DNA of 64,000 bases from Hymenobacter jeongseonensis. Lineage in GTDB: Bacteria > Bacteroidota > Bacteroidia > Cytophagales > Hymenobacteraceae. Position 1 is the first letter of the stretch, and the number at the start of each line of letters is the position of its first letter. Positions 35,505 to 44,418 of this stretch are shown piece after piece. Both the position numbers and the translations under genes were made by a program. Under the pieces are notes generated by a model. That model did no database searches. It was not told the DNA's origin and worked only from the letters and a program-made list of their open reading frames with translations. Location: the NCBI RefSeq assembly GCF_015694725.1, contig NZ_JADQDQ010000003.1:496001-560000 (forward strand), read 5' to 3'.

Positions 35505-36899
35505 CTACTCCGTTTTGGCTGTTGCAACGGCTTCTTTGCCAATCCAAATTGACTTTTGGTTTACGAACTCGCGGATGCCCAAATACGACAGCTCCCGCCC
35601 GTAGCCGGATTTTTTGACGCCGCCAAACGGGAGCTCCGACGAGGATTTCACGAGGCCGTTCACGAACACGGCGCCGCTTTCCAGTTGGCGGGCCATGGCT
35701 TCCCCTTTTTGGGCATCAGCCGTCCACACGGCGGCGCCCAGGCCGAAGCGCGAGTCGTTGGCCAGGCGCACGGCGTCGTCGGCATTCTTAGCCTCCAGTA
35801 CCAGCGCCACCGGGCCGAAAAACTCTTCGGCATACGCCCGCTGGCCGGGCTTGACATTTGATAAAATAACGGGTCGGAACAGGGCGGTGCCGGGCTTGGC
35901 CTGCCCGCCAAATAGCTCCACTTTAGCACCCTGGGCCACCGAATCGGCTACTTGTTGGGTCAGTTCATCGGCCAAATCGGGCCGGGCCAGCGGGCCATAC
36001 TGCGTCGATTCTTCGAGCGGGTCGCCGGGGCGTAGGGCCAGCAAATGCGTTTTCAGCTGATTGATGAAGTCCTTGAGCACGGGCTTTTCCACGATGAAGC
36101 GCTTGGCGGCAATGCAGCTCTGGCCGCTGTTAATCATGCGGGACTGGGCTGCGGTTTTGGCGGCCAAGGCAATGTCCGCATCCGCCAGCACAATGAAGGC
36201 ATCGGAGCCGCCTAATTCCAGCACGGTTTTTTTGATTTGGGCCCCGGCAATGGCCGCCACCGCCGCCCCGGCGCCTTCGCTGCCGGTAAGGGTGGCGGCG
36301 CGCACCCGGTCGTCGGTCAGCAGCTTTTCTACCAAGTCAGACCCGATGAGCAAGGTGCGAAAACACGCCGGCGGCAGGCCCGCGTCGTGAAATATTTTTT
36401 CGAGGGCCAGCGCACATTGGGGCACGTTGGAGGCGTGCTTGAGCAGGCCCACGTTGCCGGCCATAAGGGCCGGCGCGGCAAACCGCACCACTTGCCAAAG
36501 TGGGAAGTTCCAGGGCATCACGGCTAGCACCACGCCCAGCGGCTGGTAGCTGATGAAGCTGCGGCGGGCGTCGGTTTTGATGATTTCATCGGCCAGAAAA
36601 CCTTCCGCGTGTTCGGCGTAGTACTCGCAGCAGGTGGCGCATTTCAGGACTTCGGCGCGGCCGTCGGCCACGGGCTTGCCCATTTCCAGGGCCATGAGGC
36701 GGGCCAAATCGTGCTGGCGTTCGCGCAGCAGCGCGGCGGCAGCGCGGAGCACCTTGGCCCGATGGGCAAAGGAAGTGGCTTGCCAGCTGGCTGCCGCGTG
36801 GTGGGCCTGGCCGAGGATGCGCTCGGTTTTAGCCCAGGAAAAAGCGGAGAAACGGCGCAGCACGCGGCCCGTATGCGGGTTGTAGGATTCGATGGGCAT
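35505..36899 (-). CDS. Aldehyde dehydrogenase (succinate-semialdehyde dehydrogenase type)
   Basis: 464-aa NAD(P)-dependent aldehyde dehydrogenase. Shows PWNFPLWQVVRFAAPALMAGN, the Glu loop LELGGSDAFIV, and the nucleophilic Cys in NSGQSCIAAKRF; ends with GVKKSGYGRELSYLGIREFVN. The GSD variant of the Glu loop and the compact length match GabD-like enzymes of the succinate-semialdehyde group. Stands alone and converges on the DUF218 gene with a 29-bp gap. A one-mismatch -7 box is at 36945-36952 (minus strand). Confidence 0.88.
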   Translation of the reverse strand: MPIESYNPHTGRVLRRFSAFSWAKTERILGQAHHAAASWQATSFAHRAKVLRAAAALLRERQHDLARLMALEMGKPVADGRAEVLKCATCCEYYAEHAEGFLADEIIKTDARRSFISYQPLGVVLAVMPWNFPLWQVVRFAAPALMAGNVGLLKHASNVPQCALALEKIFHDAGLPPACFRTLLIGSDLVEKLLTDDRVRAATLTGSEGAGAAVAAIAGAQIKKTVLELGGSDAFIVLADADIALAAKTAAQSRMINSGQSCIAAKRFIVEKPVLKDFINQLKTHLLALRPGDPLEESTQYGPLARPDLADELTQQVADSVAQGAKVELFGGQAKPGTALFRPVILSNVKPGQRAYAEEFFGPVALVLEAKNADDAVRLANDSRFGLGAAVWTADAQKGEAMARQLESGAVFVNGLVKSSSELPFGGVKKSGYGRELSYLGIREFVNQKSIWIGKEAVATAKTE

Positions 36900-37133
36900 G
36901 AGAAGAGGAGAGAAAAAACGGCAGCCGGCCCTGCCGCAACGGCTTAAAAGTAAGCGTCGGTTGGCCCCGCACTCCAGCGCGGGCGGCCCCGATTTTGCCT
37001 TCGCTTCAACTTACGCAGGGGCACTATGGTTACGCTGTGCCGCGCCGTGTGGCGCCGATTGCCCAGGTTACTGTATTTTCGTGCGCTTAGCATGAGGCCG
37101 GTTGGGCTTCATCATTCACTTTCTGTCACTCCC

Positions 37134-37694
37134 GTGTCCGATATCTCCCTTATTTCCCTACCACCTGCCGCCGAGGCAGACCTTGTCCGGCGGCTGCAAG
37201 CCCGCGACGAGGCGGCGATGACCCTCTTCTATGAACGGTACTCGGCGGCCCTCTACGGCGTCATCTTCCGCATCGTGAAAGCCGAGGACGAGGCCGAGGA
37301 CGTGCTGCAGGAAGCCCTGGTTAAAATCTGGCATGCTTTTGCCAGCTACGACCCAGGCAAGGGGCGGCTCTTCACGTGGGTGCTCAACATTTGCCGAAAT
37401 CTCAGCATCGATAAAATCCGCTCCCGGCAGCACCGCGTAGGTAGCCGCACTCAGGGTTTGGATGATAGTCTGACGGCGCAGCGCCAAGCCGCGCCCACGA
37501 CCTTCCGCCCGGAGCACATTGGCCTGCAGGAAATTACTCAAAAACTGATTCCCGAGCAGCGCCAGATTATCGACCTGCTCTATTTCGAGGGCTTCACCCA
37601 AAGTGAGGTGGCCGAGGAGCTCAACATTCCTCTGGGAACGGTGAAAACCCGCGCCCGCACCGCCATCAAAGTCCTTAGCAAACTTATTCGCTGA
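37134..37694 (+). CDS. ECF sigma factor (SigK-like)
   Basis: 186 aa from a GTG start (VSDISLISLPPAAEADLVRR); the frame continues to an ATG at 37092 and beyond, so the start is not certain. Region 2 is visible as LFYERYSAALYGVIFRIVKA, EDEAEDVLQEALVKIWHAFAS and FTWVLNICRNLSIDKIRS; region 4 as IPEQRQIIDLLYFEGFTQSE followed by VAEELNIPLGTVKTRARTAI. It is paired with an RskA-type anti-sigma gene 7 bp downstream. A near-consensus box TATTTTCG (37074-37081) is a possible promoter. Confidence 0.92.
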   Translation: MSDISLISLPPAAEADLVRRLQARDEAAMTLFYERYSAALYGVIFRIVKAEDEAEDVLQEALVKIWHAFASYDPGKGRLFTWVLNICRNLSIDKIRSRQHRVGSRTQGLDDSLTAQRQAAPTTFRPEHIGLQEITQKLIPEQRQIIDLLYFEGFTQSEVAEELNIPLGTVKTRARTAIKVLSKLIR

Positions 37695-37701
37695 ACCAAC
37701 C

Positions 37702-38619
37702 GTGGAAAACATCCAAGACTATATAGAATCGGGCATCCTAGAGCAATACGTGCTCGGGGAACTTACGCCCGCCGAACAGACGGAGGTTGAAGCGCACGCT
37801 GCCCACCACCCCGAGATTCGCGAAGAGTTGCTGCAAATACAACAAGCACTGGGTTTTTACGCCGAAGCCCACGCCATCACGCCGCCCGCCGGCATGCGCG
37901 AACGGGTGCTGGGCAATGTGCTGGCCCAAATTGCAACCCCAACGAGCTCCCTGCGCACCGACGTTGACGCCGTGGCGCAAGCCAATGCCGCTCCTCAGCC
38001 CAATGCCTCTACTGCAGCTGCCGCGCCCGTGAGCACTGCGCCCGAAGCTGTTATTCGCCCCATGTCGTCGGCCCCTGTGGCTGCGCCAGCCGGCCGGTCC
38101 ACCTGGGCCATGGCCGCCTCTGTCGCCCTCATCCTGAGCCTAGCGGCCAACGCCCTGTTCTACTCCCGCTGGAAAGACGCCAGCGCCGACCTCGTGGCCT
38201 TGCAAGACAACCAAGCCCGTTTTGCCACCACCACTCAGGTGATGGATAAGCAGCTCGGCAGCCTGCGCCAGGAAAACCAAGTGTTGCGGAGCGATGAATT
38301 CCGCGCCGTGGCCCTGGCGGGCACCAAAACCGCACCGTTGGCTAAGGCCCGCGTGCTGTATAATGCCGCCACCAAGAAGGTTTACGTGGACGTGAAAAGC
38401 CTGCCGGCGCTGCCCGCTGGCCAGCAATACCAGCTCTGGGCCCTCGACAACGGCAAGCCCGTAGATGCCGGCGTGCTCACCGCGGCTACGGCCACGGGCG
38501 AAGGCCTGCAAGCCATGAAAGACATTGCCAGTGCCCAGGCGTTTGCCATGACGGTAGAGCCCGCCGGCGGCAGCGTCAACCCAACTCTCAGCACCATGAC
38601 CGTGGTCGGCAACATTTAG
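37702..38619 (+). CDS. RskA-type anti-sigma factor
   Basis: 305 aa, GTG start. The N-terminal anti-sigma domain reads ENIQDYIESGILEQYVLGEL and ends near residue 75, a low-complexity Ala/Pro stretch follows, one membrane helix lies at about 134-155 (WAMAASVALILSLAANALFY), then a coiled coil and the periplasmic RskA domain (KVYVDVKSLPALPAGQQYQL; FAMTVEPAGGSVNPT). It should hold the adjacent ECF sigma at the membrane until an envelope signal. Confidence 0.92.
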   Translation: MENIQDYIESGILEQYVLGELTPAEQTEVEAHAAHHPEIREELLQIQQALGFYAEAHAITPPAGMRERVLGNVLAQIATPTSSLRTDVDAVAQANAAPQPNASTAAAAPVSTAPEAVIRPMSSAPVAAPAGRSTWAMAASVALILSLAANALFYSRWKDASADLVALQDNQARFATTTQVMDKQLGSLRQENQVLRSDEFRAVALAGTKTAPLAKARVLYNAATKKVYVDVKSLPALPAGQQYQLWALDNGKPVDAGVLTAATATGEGLQAMKDIASAQAFAMTVEPAGGSVNPTLSTMTVVGNI

Positions 38620-38681
38620 CCATACCGGCAGCCGGATTAGCTGATTTCGCTGCTCAAGGTTGCTGTCAGCAGGTTGTCATT

Positions 38682-38722
38682 AATTACCGCTTGTTAGCCG
38701 AACCGGCTAGCGGGCGGTAATT
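38682..38722 (+). terminator. Hairpin between anti-sigma and H-NOX genes
   Basis: 18-bp arms (AATTACCGCTTGTTAGCC / GGCTAGCGGGCGGTAATT) pair with G-U wobbles around a 5-nt loop; TTTTAC follows. Possible weak terminator for the sigma operon, or a regulatory site 42 bp before the H-NOX start. Confidence 0.5.
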
Positions 38723-38763
38723 TTACTATCCACGTTATTTGTTTCAGTCCTTCTAATTGTCAA

Positions 38764-39318
38764 ATGCACGGTTCCATTATCATTTTGCTGAAACGCTACG
38801 TGCAAACCCAGTACGACCACAGTACGTGGGTGACGCTCATGGAGCTGTCGGGCATCAGCAAGGTGGAGTTCGACCACAAAACGGTGTATCCCGACGAATA
38901 CATCTATGCGTTGGTCGGCCACGCCTCGGCCATGACCGGCGTTTCAGCCGGCGAGCTGCACGAACGATTTGGCGAATACCTGGTGCCCGACCTGATGTAT
39001 ATGTACCAACGCCTGCTGCGGCCCGAGTGGAAGACGTTGGACATGATTGAGCACACCGAACTCACCATGCACAAGCAAGTGCGGAAAGAACACACCGAGA
39101 ACTCGCCCCCGGTTCTCGATGTTACCCGAATCGGGCCCAATGAACTGGTGATTGAATATGTTTCGGACCGCCGCATGGGCGGACTTGCCGTCGGAATTGT
39201 CCGGGGTTTGGCTAATTATTACGACGAAGCCGACCAAATTCACATCATTCCCACCACTTCCGAAGACGGGGAGCATGTGAACATCCGCGTCCGCCGCATC
39301 CCGCCCAGGGGCGAGTAG
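38764..39318 (+). CDS. Stand-alone H-NOX haem protein (haem NO-binding domain)
   Basis: 184 aa, the whole length of one H-NOX domain. H103 (in ELTMHKQVRK) is placed like the haem-ligating His of characterised H-NOX proteins, and Y132-V-S-D-R136 is the YxSxR motif that holds the haem propionates; the 29-residue spacing equals that of the Thermoanaerobacter protein. The position of the distal oxygen-stabilising Tyr is Leu (about residue 141), so NO rather than O2 sensing is expected. No kinase, cyclase or methyl-accepting domain is attached or adjacent. The upstream neighbour is an ECF sigma/anti-sigma pair. Confidence 0.9.
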   Translation: MHGSIIILLKRYVQTQYDHSTWVTLMELSGISKVEFDHKTVYPDEYIYALVGHASAMTGVSAGELHERFGEYLVPDLMYMYQRLLRPEWKTLDMIEHTELTMHKQVRKEHTENSPPVLDVTRIGPNELVIEYVSDRRMGGLAVGIVRGLANYYDEADQIHIIPTTSEDGEHVNIRVRRIPPRGE

Positions 39319-39427
39319 CGCGGTCCCGCTACAGGATATTTCACTCAATACTTCGCGCGATGGCATTGCAGGGCCGGACCTCCGCAACGCCTTTTTGCTA
39401 CCCAAGCATCACTCCATACTTCAACCA

Positions 39428-39949
39428 ATGGCATTAAAACGCGCCGCCTTTACTTGCTTTAGCTTGTTTGCGCTCACGGCCTGCGGCCAAACCGAACCCG
39501 GCAAAACCAGCGCGCCTTATGCCCGCATGCTGCAAGCTCTGTACCGCAACACCGTGCCCACCATCGCGCCTGCCGAACTAGCGAAAGAGTTGAGCAAACC
39601 CGTGAAGCCACAACTGCTGGATGCCCGCAGCCCGGCCGAATTCAAGGTTAGTCATTTGCGCGGCGCCCGGTTTGTGAACTACGATTCCCTGGCTAAAGAG
39701 CAGTTTGTGGGGCTCGACCGTCGCCAGCCGGTGGTGGTGTACTGCTCAGTGGGCTACCGTAGCGAGCGGCTGGGGGAGCGTTTGCAGGCCTTGGGTTTCA
39801 AGAACGTGCGCAATTTATACGGCGGACTATTTGAGTGGGTCAACCAAAACAACCCCGTTTACAACGCCCAGGGCCTCACCCGTGACGTGCACCCGTACTC
39901 GGCCCTGTGGAGCCCGTGGCTGAAAAATGGACGCAAAGTGTATGAGTAA
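39428..39949 (+). CDS. Rhodanese-like lipoprotein
   Basis: 173 aa with a lipoprotein signal (FTCFSLFALTAC). The rhodanese domain has LLDARSPAEFKVSHLRGARF, the active-site loop VVYCSVGYRSERLGERL with the catalytic Cys, and NLYGGLFEWVNQN. It is predicted to sit in the periplasm. The stop codon overlaps the start of the DUF2064 gene by 8 bp, pointing to a shared function or at least co-translation. Confidence 0.88.
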   Translation: MALKRAAFTCFSLFALTACGQTEPGKTSAPYARMLQALYRNTVPTIAPAELAKELSKPVKPQLLDARSPAEFKVSHLRGARFVNYDSLAKEQFVGLDRRQPVVVYCSVGYRSERLGERLQALGFKNVRNLYGGLFEWVNQNNPVYNAQGLTRDVHPYSALWSPWLKNGRKVYE

Positions 39950-40580
39950 TTCCCCGACCAAGCGCAATGACTGCCATGAAAAGGCCCATTTGCTTATTTT
40001 TGCCCGCGTGCCCGCGCTGGGCCAAGTGAAAACCCGCTTGGCCGCCGGGGTGGGCGAGCCGGCCGCGCTAGCTATTTACCAGGAGCTGTTGGGCATCACG
40101 CGCACGGCCGTTTTGGATGCGGGCGTGGCCACCACCGTCTGGCTGGCTGGCACCGCCGGCCCCGAACCCACCGAAACCGAAGCCCAGGAATGGGGCGGGC
40201 TTCCGGCGCAGTGCCAAGCCGACGGTGACCTGGGCCAGCGCATGACGGCGGCGTTTGCGGCGGCGTTTAGCGCCGGGGCCGAGCGGGTGGCCATCATTGG
40301 CACCGATTGCCCGGGCCTGCGCGACGCGCACCTGACCCAGGCGTTTGCCTTGCTGAACCAGCACGACGTGGTGCTGGGCCCGGCCACCGACGGCGGCTAC
40401 TACCTGCTGGGCATGCGCCAGCCCCGGCCCGAATTATTCCTGAACAAGCAATGGAGCACCGCTTCGGTGCTGGCCGATACCGTGGCCGATGCCGAGCGCC
40501 TGGGCTGCCGGGTGGCCCTTCTGCCCGCGCTGCACGACGTGGATACGGCCGACGACTTGGCTACATGGCGCGCTTCGTAA
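39942..40580 (+). CDS. DUF2064 / TIGR04282 family glycosyltransferase-like protein
   Basis: 212 aa. The nucleotide-binding start is LIFARVPALGQVKTRLAAGV, followed by GTDCPGLRDAHL and VLGPATDGGYYLLGMR, typical of the DUF2064 branch of the GT-A fold. Members are annotated as glycosyltransferases, some in arsenosugar clusters; no ArsM or ArsS is present here, so that role is not supported. The ATG at 39942 overlaps the rhodanese stop; an ATG five codons earlier is an alternative. Confidence 0.85.
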   Translation: MSNSPTKRNDCHEKAHLLIFARVPALGQVKTRLAAGVGEPAALAIYQELLGITRTAVLDAGVATTVWLAGTAGPEPTETEAQEWGGLPAQCQADGDLGQRMTAAFAAAFSAGAERVAIIGTDCPGLRDAHLTQAFALLNQHDVVLGPATDGGYYLLGMRQPRPELFLNKQWSTASVLADTVADAERLGCRVALLPALHDVDTADDLATWRAS

Positions 40581-40645
40581 TCCCAGAGCCCTACCCATTT
40601 CATCGGCCTTGACCATTGAGGGCAGTGGCAAGCAATTTCCAACAA

Positions 40646-42040
40646 TCAGTCGCTGGTCAGCAACTCGTTCGTTGAATCTGCTCCGCGCTTGCGAGCCGCG
40701 AATTGCTGATAGAGTTCTACTCCCAACACGGTAAACGTCACGGTGTATTCCAGTGCTACCAACCACAGGTTTTCGGTGTAGGTACTGGAACGGTATGCCG
40801 AGTAGGACAGCACGGCCACGCCGCCCCAAACCAGCGGGTAGCACAACCGAGAAAACACGCTCAGACCCACCAACAGCGTGAGGTACCAAGGGTGGATGGT
40901 GGTGGATAGGGCGTAGTATGCGGTGAGCAGGAACAGCAGCATCTGAGGCAGTGAGACCAGGCGCGGGCGCCGCTCCCGCCACGCCAGCCCCAGCCCAAAC
41001 AACCCGCTGGCCAGCGCCAGGGCCGGGCCGATAATGGCAATTTCATTATAAGAAGTAAGCCAGATGCCGATGGGCCGCAGCACGTAATACACACTGGCAT
41101 TGAACTCGAAACTGCGAAAGTAGAGGGTGAGGCTACGGCTGATGTTGATGAACAAATCAGCCGAAAGAAACGGGCTGAAAAGTAGGGCAACGGTGCCCAG
41201 GCTCAGCACGGAATACCCTGCGAAGCGCCGCCAGCCCAAGCGACGCGCCAGCAGCGGCAACGCCAGCAGCGGCAGCAATTTGGTGGCCACGCCCAGTCCC
41301 AGCGCCAACGCCGAGGCCCGCCAGCGCCCGCGACTCAGCAACCAGAGCGCCAGTAGCAGAAAGCAGAAAACCACGCCTTCAAAATGAAGATTTCCGGTTA
41401 GTTCTACAATTACCAACGGATGCAGCAGATAGCCCAGAGCGCGCGGCACGGGAAATCCCAAAGCCGGCAGCAAAGCACATAACAACCACGCTGTGGCTAT
41501 TTCGGCGGCGAGAATCACGCCGCGTAGGCTGAAAGCGAAGCCCGCGTATGAAGTTGGAGATAACCACGCGGCGGCCCCAAAAAGGTACTGGCACACGGGC
41601 GGGTACACCGAGTAGTACTGCGGCGAATTGAGCTTGCGGTAGAGCTGCTGCAGTTCGGGCAGCAGTTTAGCGCGGGTTGCCTCGTTTTTTATGGCCGTGC
41701 GAGCCCCGTCGGCGATGAGTTCGGCGGGGCGGAATTGGAAGGGGTTGACCCCGCTGGCAACCAAAAGCCCGTCCCAGCGAAAGCGGTAGGCATCATCGGA
41801 AAGGGCGGGCACGGCGGGCAGCCAGAGCAGCCGAAATATCAAGGCTGCCGCCAGCCCCCAGCGCCACGGCAGCCGGCTGCGGAGCAGCCAGACATACGCC
41901 AGCAAAGCCACCCCAAACAGGCCGACCAATTGCCCGAAATGTGCCCGGGGTGTAGCATAAGCCAAGCCCCAATACGCCGCTCCCGAAGCCACCAGGGCGG
42001 CTAGCTGCGACAAAGAGGGGAGCTTGATGGCCACTGGCAC
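40646..42040 (-). CDS. GT-C type membrane glycosyltransferase
   Basis: 464 aa with about eleven to thirteen membrane helices. The first large loop has ALSDDAYRFRWDGLLVASGV, a DD motif typical of the GT-C fold, and NPFQF. Members use polyprenyl-phosphate sugars. GTG start 18 bp after the GT2 stop; together with the two GT2 genes upstream it makes a three-gene operon that could synthesise and export a lipid-linked sugar: DPM1-like to make the donor, this protein to transfer it. Confidence 0.82.
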   Translation of the reverse strand: MPVAIKLPSLSQLAALVASGAAYWGLAYATPRAHFGQLVGLFGVALLAYVWLLRSRLPWRWGLAAALIFRLLWLPAVPALSDDAYRFRWDGLLVASGVNPFQFRPAELIADGARTAIKNEATRAKLLPELQQLYRKLNSPQYYSVYPPVCQYLFGAAAWLSPTSYAGFAFSLRGVILAAEIATAWLLCALLPALGFPVPRALGYLLHPLVIVELTGNLHFEGVVFCFLLLALWLLSRGRWRASALALGLGVATKLLPLLALPLLARRLGWRRFAGYSVLSLGTVALLFSPFLSADLFINISRSLTLYFRSFEFNASVYYVLRPIGIWLTSYNEIAIIGPALALASGLFGLGLAWRERRPRLVSLPQMLLFLLTAYYALSTTIHPWYLTLLVGLSVFSRLCYPLVWGGVAVLSYSAYRSSTYTENLWLVALEYTVTFTVLGVELYQQFAARKRGADSTNELLTSD

Positions 42041-42058
42041 GAATAATTGAAAATAGCC

Positions 42059-43507
42059 CTACCGGGCGTGGCGCACCGAATAATAGCACACCGCCGCAAA
42101 GCCGAACGTGAGCAGGGTATGAAAGGGCAGCAGGCCGGCATCGCCAAAGTAAATGCCGCACCCGAGACCAAAGGCGAAGTAAACGGCCAGCAGGCCTTCC
42201 AGCAGCACCAGAAACCCGACGCCCCCGGTACGGTAGCGCCGCTTGGTACGGCCGCTGCTGCCGGCCTTGGGTGTGCGCACGAAGGGGGTGCGCTGGCCCA
42301 TCCAACCCAGGATAACGGCCCGCGCATTGTGCAGCGCCAAACCCATGGAGACTGATAAAAACAGCAGAAAAAAGCCCGGATAAAGCCTCGATTTTCCCTG
42401 GGCCAGCCGCCACGCCGTGTAGTAGTAGTAGATGAGGGGCGCGAAACCCACCAAAAACACCGAAGCCAGCTGAAATACGAACTTGAATTCGCGGTAGTCC
42501 TCGCGTACAAATACCAGCGGCACGCTCAGCAGCGCCATCAGCATTATCACGACGTACACGCTGCTGTTGAGCAGATGGAAGCTGGCCTGGAGCTTGGTGG
42601 CCAGCGGCTGCGACGAGCGCCACATGGTGCCCAGGTGCTTGCGGGCGGTTTCGGCCGCGCCCTTGGTCCAACGGAACTGTTGGGACTTGAGCGCGTCCAT
42701 CACGGCCGGCAGTTCGGCGGGCGCCACGATTTCGGGCCGGTAGATGAAGCGCCAGCCGCGCAGCTGGGCGCGGTAGCTCAGGTCGAGGTCTTCGGTGAGG
42801 GTGTCGATGTGCCAGCCGCCGGCATCGTCGATGCAGGTGCGGCGCCAGATGCCGCCTGTCCCGTTGAAATTGATGAAAAAGCCGGCGAACGTGCGCCCCA
42901 CCTGCTCGATGAGAAAATGGGCATCGAGACCAAATGCTTGCAGGCGCGTCAGCAGCGACTCGTGTTGGTTGAGGTGGCCCCAGCGGGTCTGGACCACGCC
43001 CACGGCGGCGTCCTGCAAAAAGTAGGGCACGGTGCGGCGCAGAAAATCGGGCTCCGGCACAAAGTCCGCGTCGAAAATGGCAATGAATTCCCCGTCGGTT
43101 TCGGTCAGGCCATGGCGTAGGGCCCCGGCTTTGTAGCCTTCCCGGTTCAGCCGCCGCACGTGGCTGATGCGCAGGCCCTGCGCCGTGTGGTGCACTACGC
43201 GGGCCGCGGCCAGGCCCACGGTGGCATCGTTGGAGTCGTCCAGGACCTGAATGTGCAACAGCCCAGCCGGATAATCGAGGGCCGCCGTGGCGTCGATGAT
43301 GCGTTCCACTACATTCTGCTCGTTATAAAGCGGCAGCTGCACCGTGACGCGGGGCCACGCGGCCGGGGCGGGTGGCGGCAGGGCGGGCGGCCCGGCGTAG
43401 GCCCGTAGCGCCAACCGTGTAAGCTGCCACTGGCCCAGGCTGAAGCAAACAATGAAGAGCAGGCACAGGCCGTACACCACCACGAGAAAAAGGGGCAGCA
43501 GCGGCAT
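42059..43507 (-). CDS. Processive-type GT2 glycosyltransferase with membrane helices
   Basis: 482 aa, GT2 of the cellulose-synthase-like type: an N-terminal helix, VTVQLPLYNEQNVVERIID, DXD in FDADFVPEPDF, the acid EDLDLSYRAQLRGW and the acceptor motif SQQFRWTKGA (QxxRW), then four to five C-terminal helices. Used in Bacteroidota for glycolipids or extracellular glycans. The ATG at 43507 is chosen; a TTG five codons upstream would also work. Confidence 0.88.
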   Translation of the reverse strand: MPLLPLFLVVVYGLCLLFIVCFSLGQWQLTRLALRAYAGPPALPPPAPAAWPRVTVQLPLYNEQNVVERIIDATAALDYPAGLLHIQVLDDSNDATVGLAAARVVHHTAQGLRISHVRRLNREGYKAGALRHGLTETDGEFIAIFDADFVPEPDFLRRTVPYFLQDAAVGVVQTRWGHLNQHESLLTRLQAFGLDAHFLIEQVGRTFAGFFINFNGTGGIWRRTCIDDAGGWHIDTLTEDLDLSYRAQLRGWRFIYRPEIVAPAELPAVMDALKSQQFRWTKGAAETARKHLGTMWRSSQPLATKLQASFHLLNSSVYVVIMLMALLSVPLVFVREDYREFKFVFQLASVFLVGFAPLIYYYYTAWRLAQGKSRLYPGFFLLFLSVSMGLALHNARAVILGWMGQRTPFVRTPKAGSSGRTKRRYRTGGVGFLVLLEGLLAVYFAFGLGCGIYFGDAGLLPFHTLLTFGFAAVCYYSVRHAR

Positions 43508-43582
43508 CAGGAGCAGAAACAAAAAACCAACAACACAGAGAAACTTTGCTAAAAAGTAGCAGAAAACGGGGCCGCCGGGAGC

Positions 43583-44281
43583 TTACCAATACCGAAAAAT
43601 GGTCCACAAAATCTTGTAGCCCGCCCCAATGGTACCGCGCACCGTGCCCGATACCTTGCTGGTACCGATGCGCTTGCGGTAGCGCACGGGCACTTCCACG
43701 GTGCGCAGGCCCTGCCGGGCGGCTTTTACCTGCATTTCCACCGTCCAGCCGTAGGTTTTGTCTTCCATATGCAGGCCGAGTAAGGCGGGGGCGAGAATTG
43801 CCCGGAAAGGGCCCAAATCGGTGAAGGTGCCGCCGTAGCGCAGGCGCAATAAGCGGGAGGCCAGCCAGTTGCCGAAGCGCTGCTGCGGCAGCAGCGCCCC
43901 GCGTTCGCGCACGCCCAGCGCCCGCGAGCCAATGACCATATCGGCGGTGCCTTCGAGCAGGGGAGCCAGCAGCTCAGGCATTTGTTCGGGGTAATCGGAA
44001 TGGTCTCCGTCGAGAAATACGACGATATCGGGCTGCTCGGATTGGGGCTTGCCGAAGACGTAGGCCATGCCCGCCAGGCAGGCATAGCCGTAGCCGGGGC
44101 GGGCCTCGTGCAGCACGGTGGCCCCGGCGGCCGTGGCCGCGTGGCTGGTGTCGTCGGTCGAATTGTTATCAACCACCACAACTTCTTCGACCAGGCCGGC
44201 CGGGATTTCGGCCAGCACCAGGCCAATGGCATTGGCTTCATTATGAGCCGGAATGATGACGCTGATGCGGGGCTGGGACAT
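43583..44281 (-). CDS. DPM1-like GT2 glycosyltransferase
   Basis: 232 aa from MSQPRISVIIPAHNEANAIG. Motifs: VVDNNSTDDTSHAA, DIVVFLDGDHSDYPE (DXD), IGSRALGVRERGALLP and VPVRYRKRIGTSKVSGT. Soluble, without C-terminal membrane helices, like polyprenyl-phosphate mannose/glucose synthases. First gene of the three-gene glycosyltransferase operon. A one-mismatch -7 box (CATCTTTG, minus strand, 44348-44355) is in the divergent gap to bcp. Confidence 0.9.
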   Translation of the reverse strand: MSQPRISVIIPAHNEANAIGLVLAEIPAGLVEEVVVVDNNSTDDTSHAATAAGATVLHEARPGYGYACLAGMAYVFGKPQSEQPDIVVFLDGDHSDYPEQMPELLAPLLEGTADMVIGSRALGVRERGALLPQQRFGNWLASRLLRLRYGGTFTDLGPFRAILAPALLGLHMEDKTYGWTVEMQVKAARQGLRTVEVPVRYRKRIGTSKVSGTVRGTIGAGYKILWTIFRYW

Positions 44282-44418
44282 GAAAAAGGGACGCGGGGCC
44301 GGACCGCCACAGCGTAAGAAACCGGACAGCACTTGCCAACCGCACCACAAAGATGTCGCCGCCGCCGTAAAGCAGCGCGGTGCCGCACCTTTGCGGCTGT
44401 AATTCATTCCACTCAACC

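Noticed and set aside
37026..37133. Longer N terminus of the ECF sigma factor from upstream starts
   Set aside because: The added residues (Arg/Leu-rich) do not resemble the family, and the near-consensus promoter lies within this stretch; the GTG at 37134 fits better, though the ATG at 37092 cannot be excluded.
39942..40580. Arsenosugar biosynthesis locus
   Set aside because: Only the DUF2064 protein and a rhodanese are present; the arsenic methyltransferase and radical-SAM enzyme expected in such loci are missing from the window.
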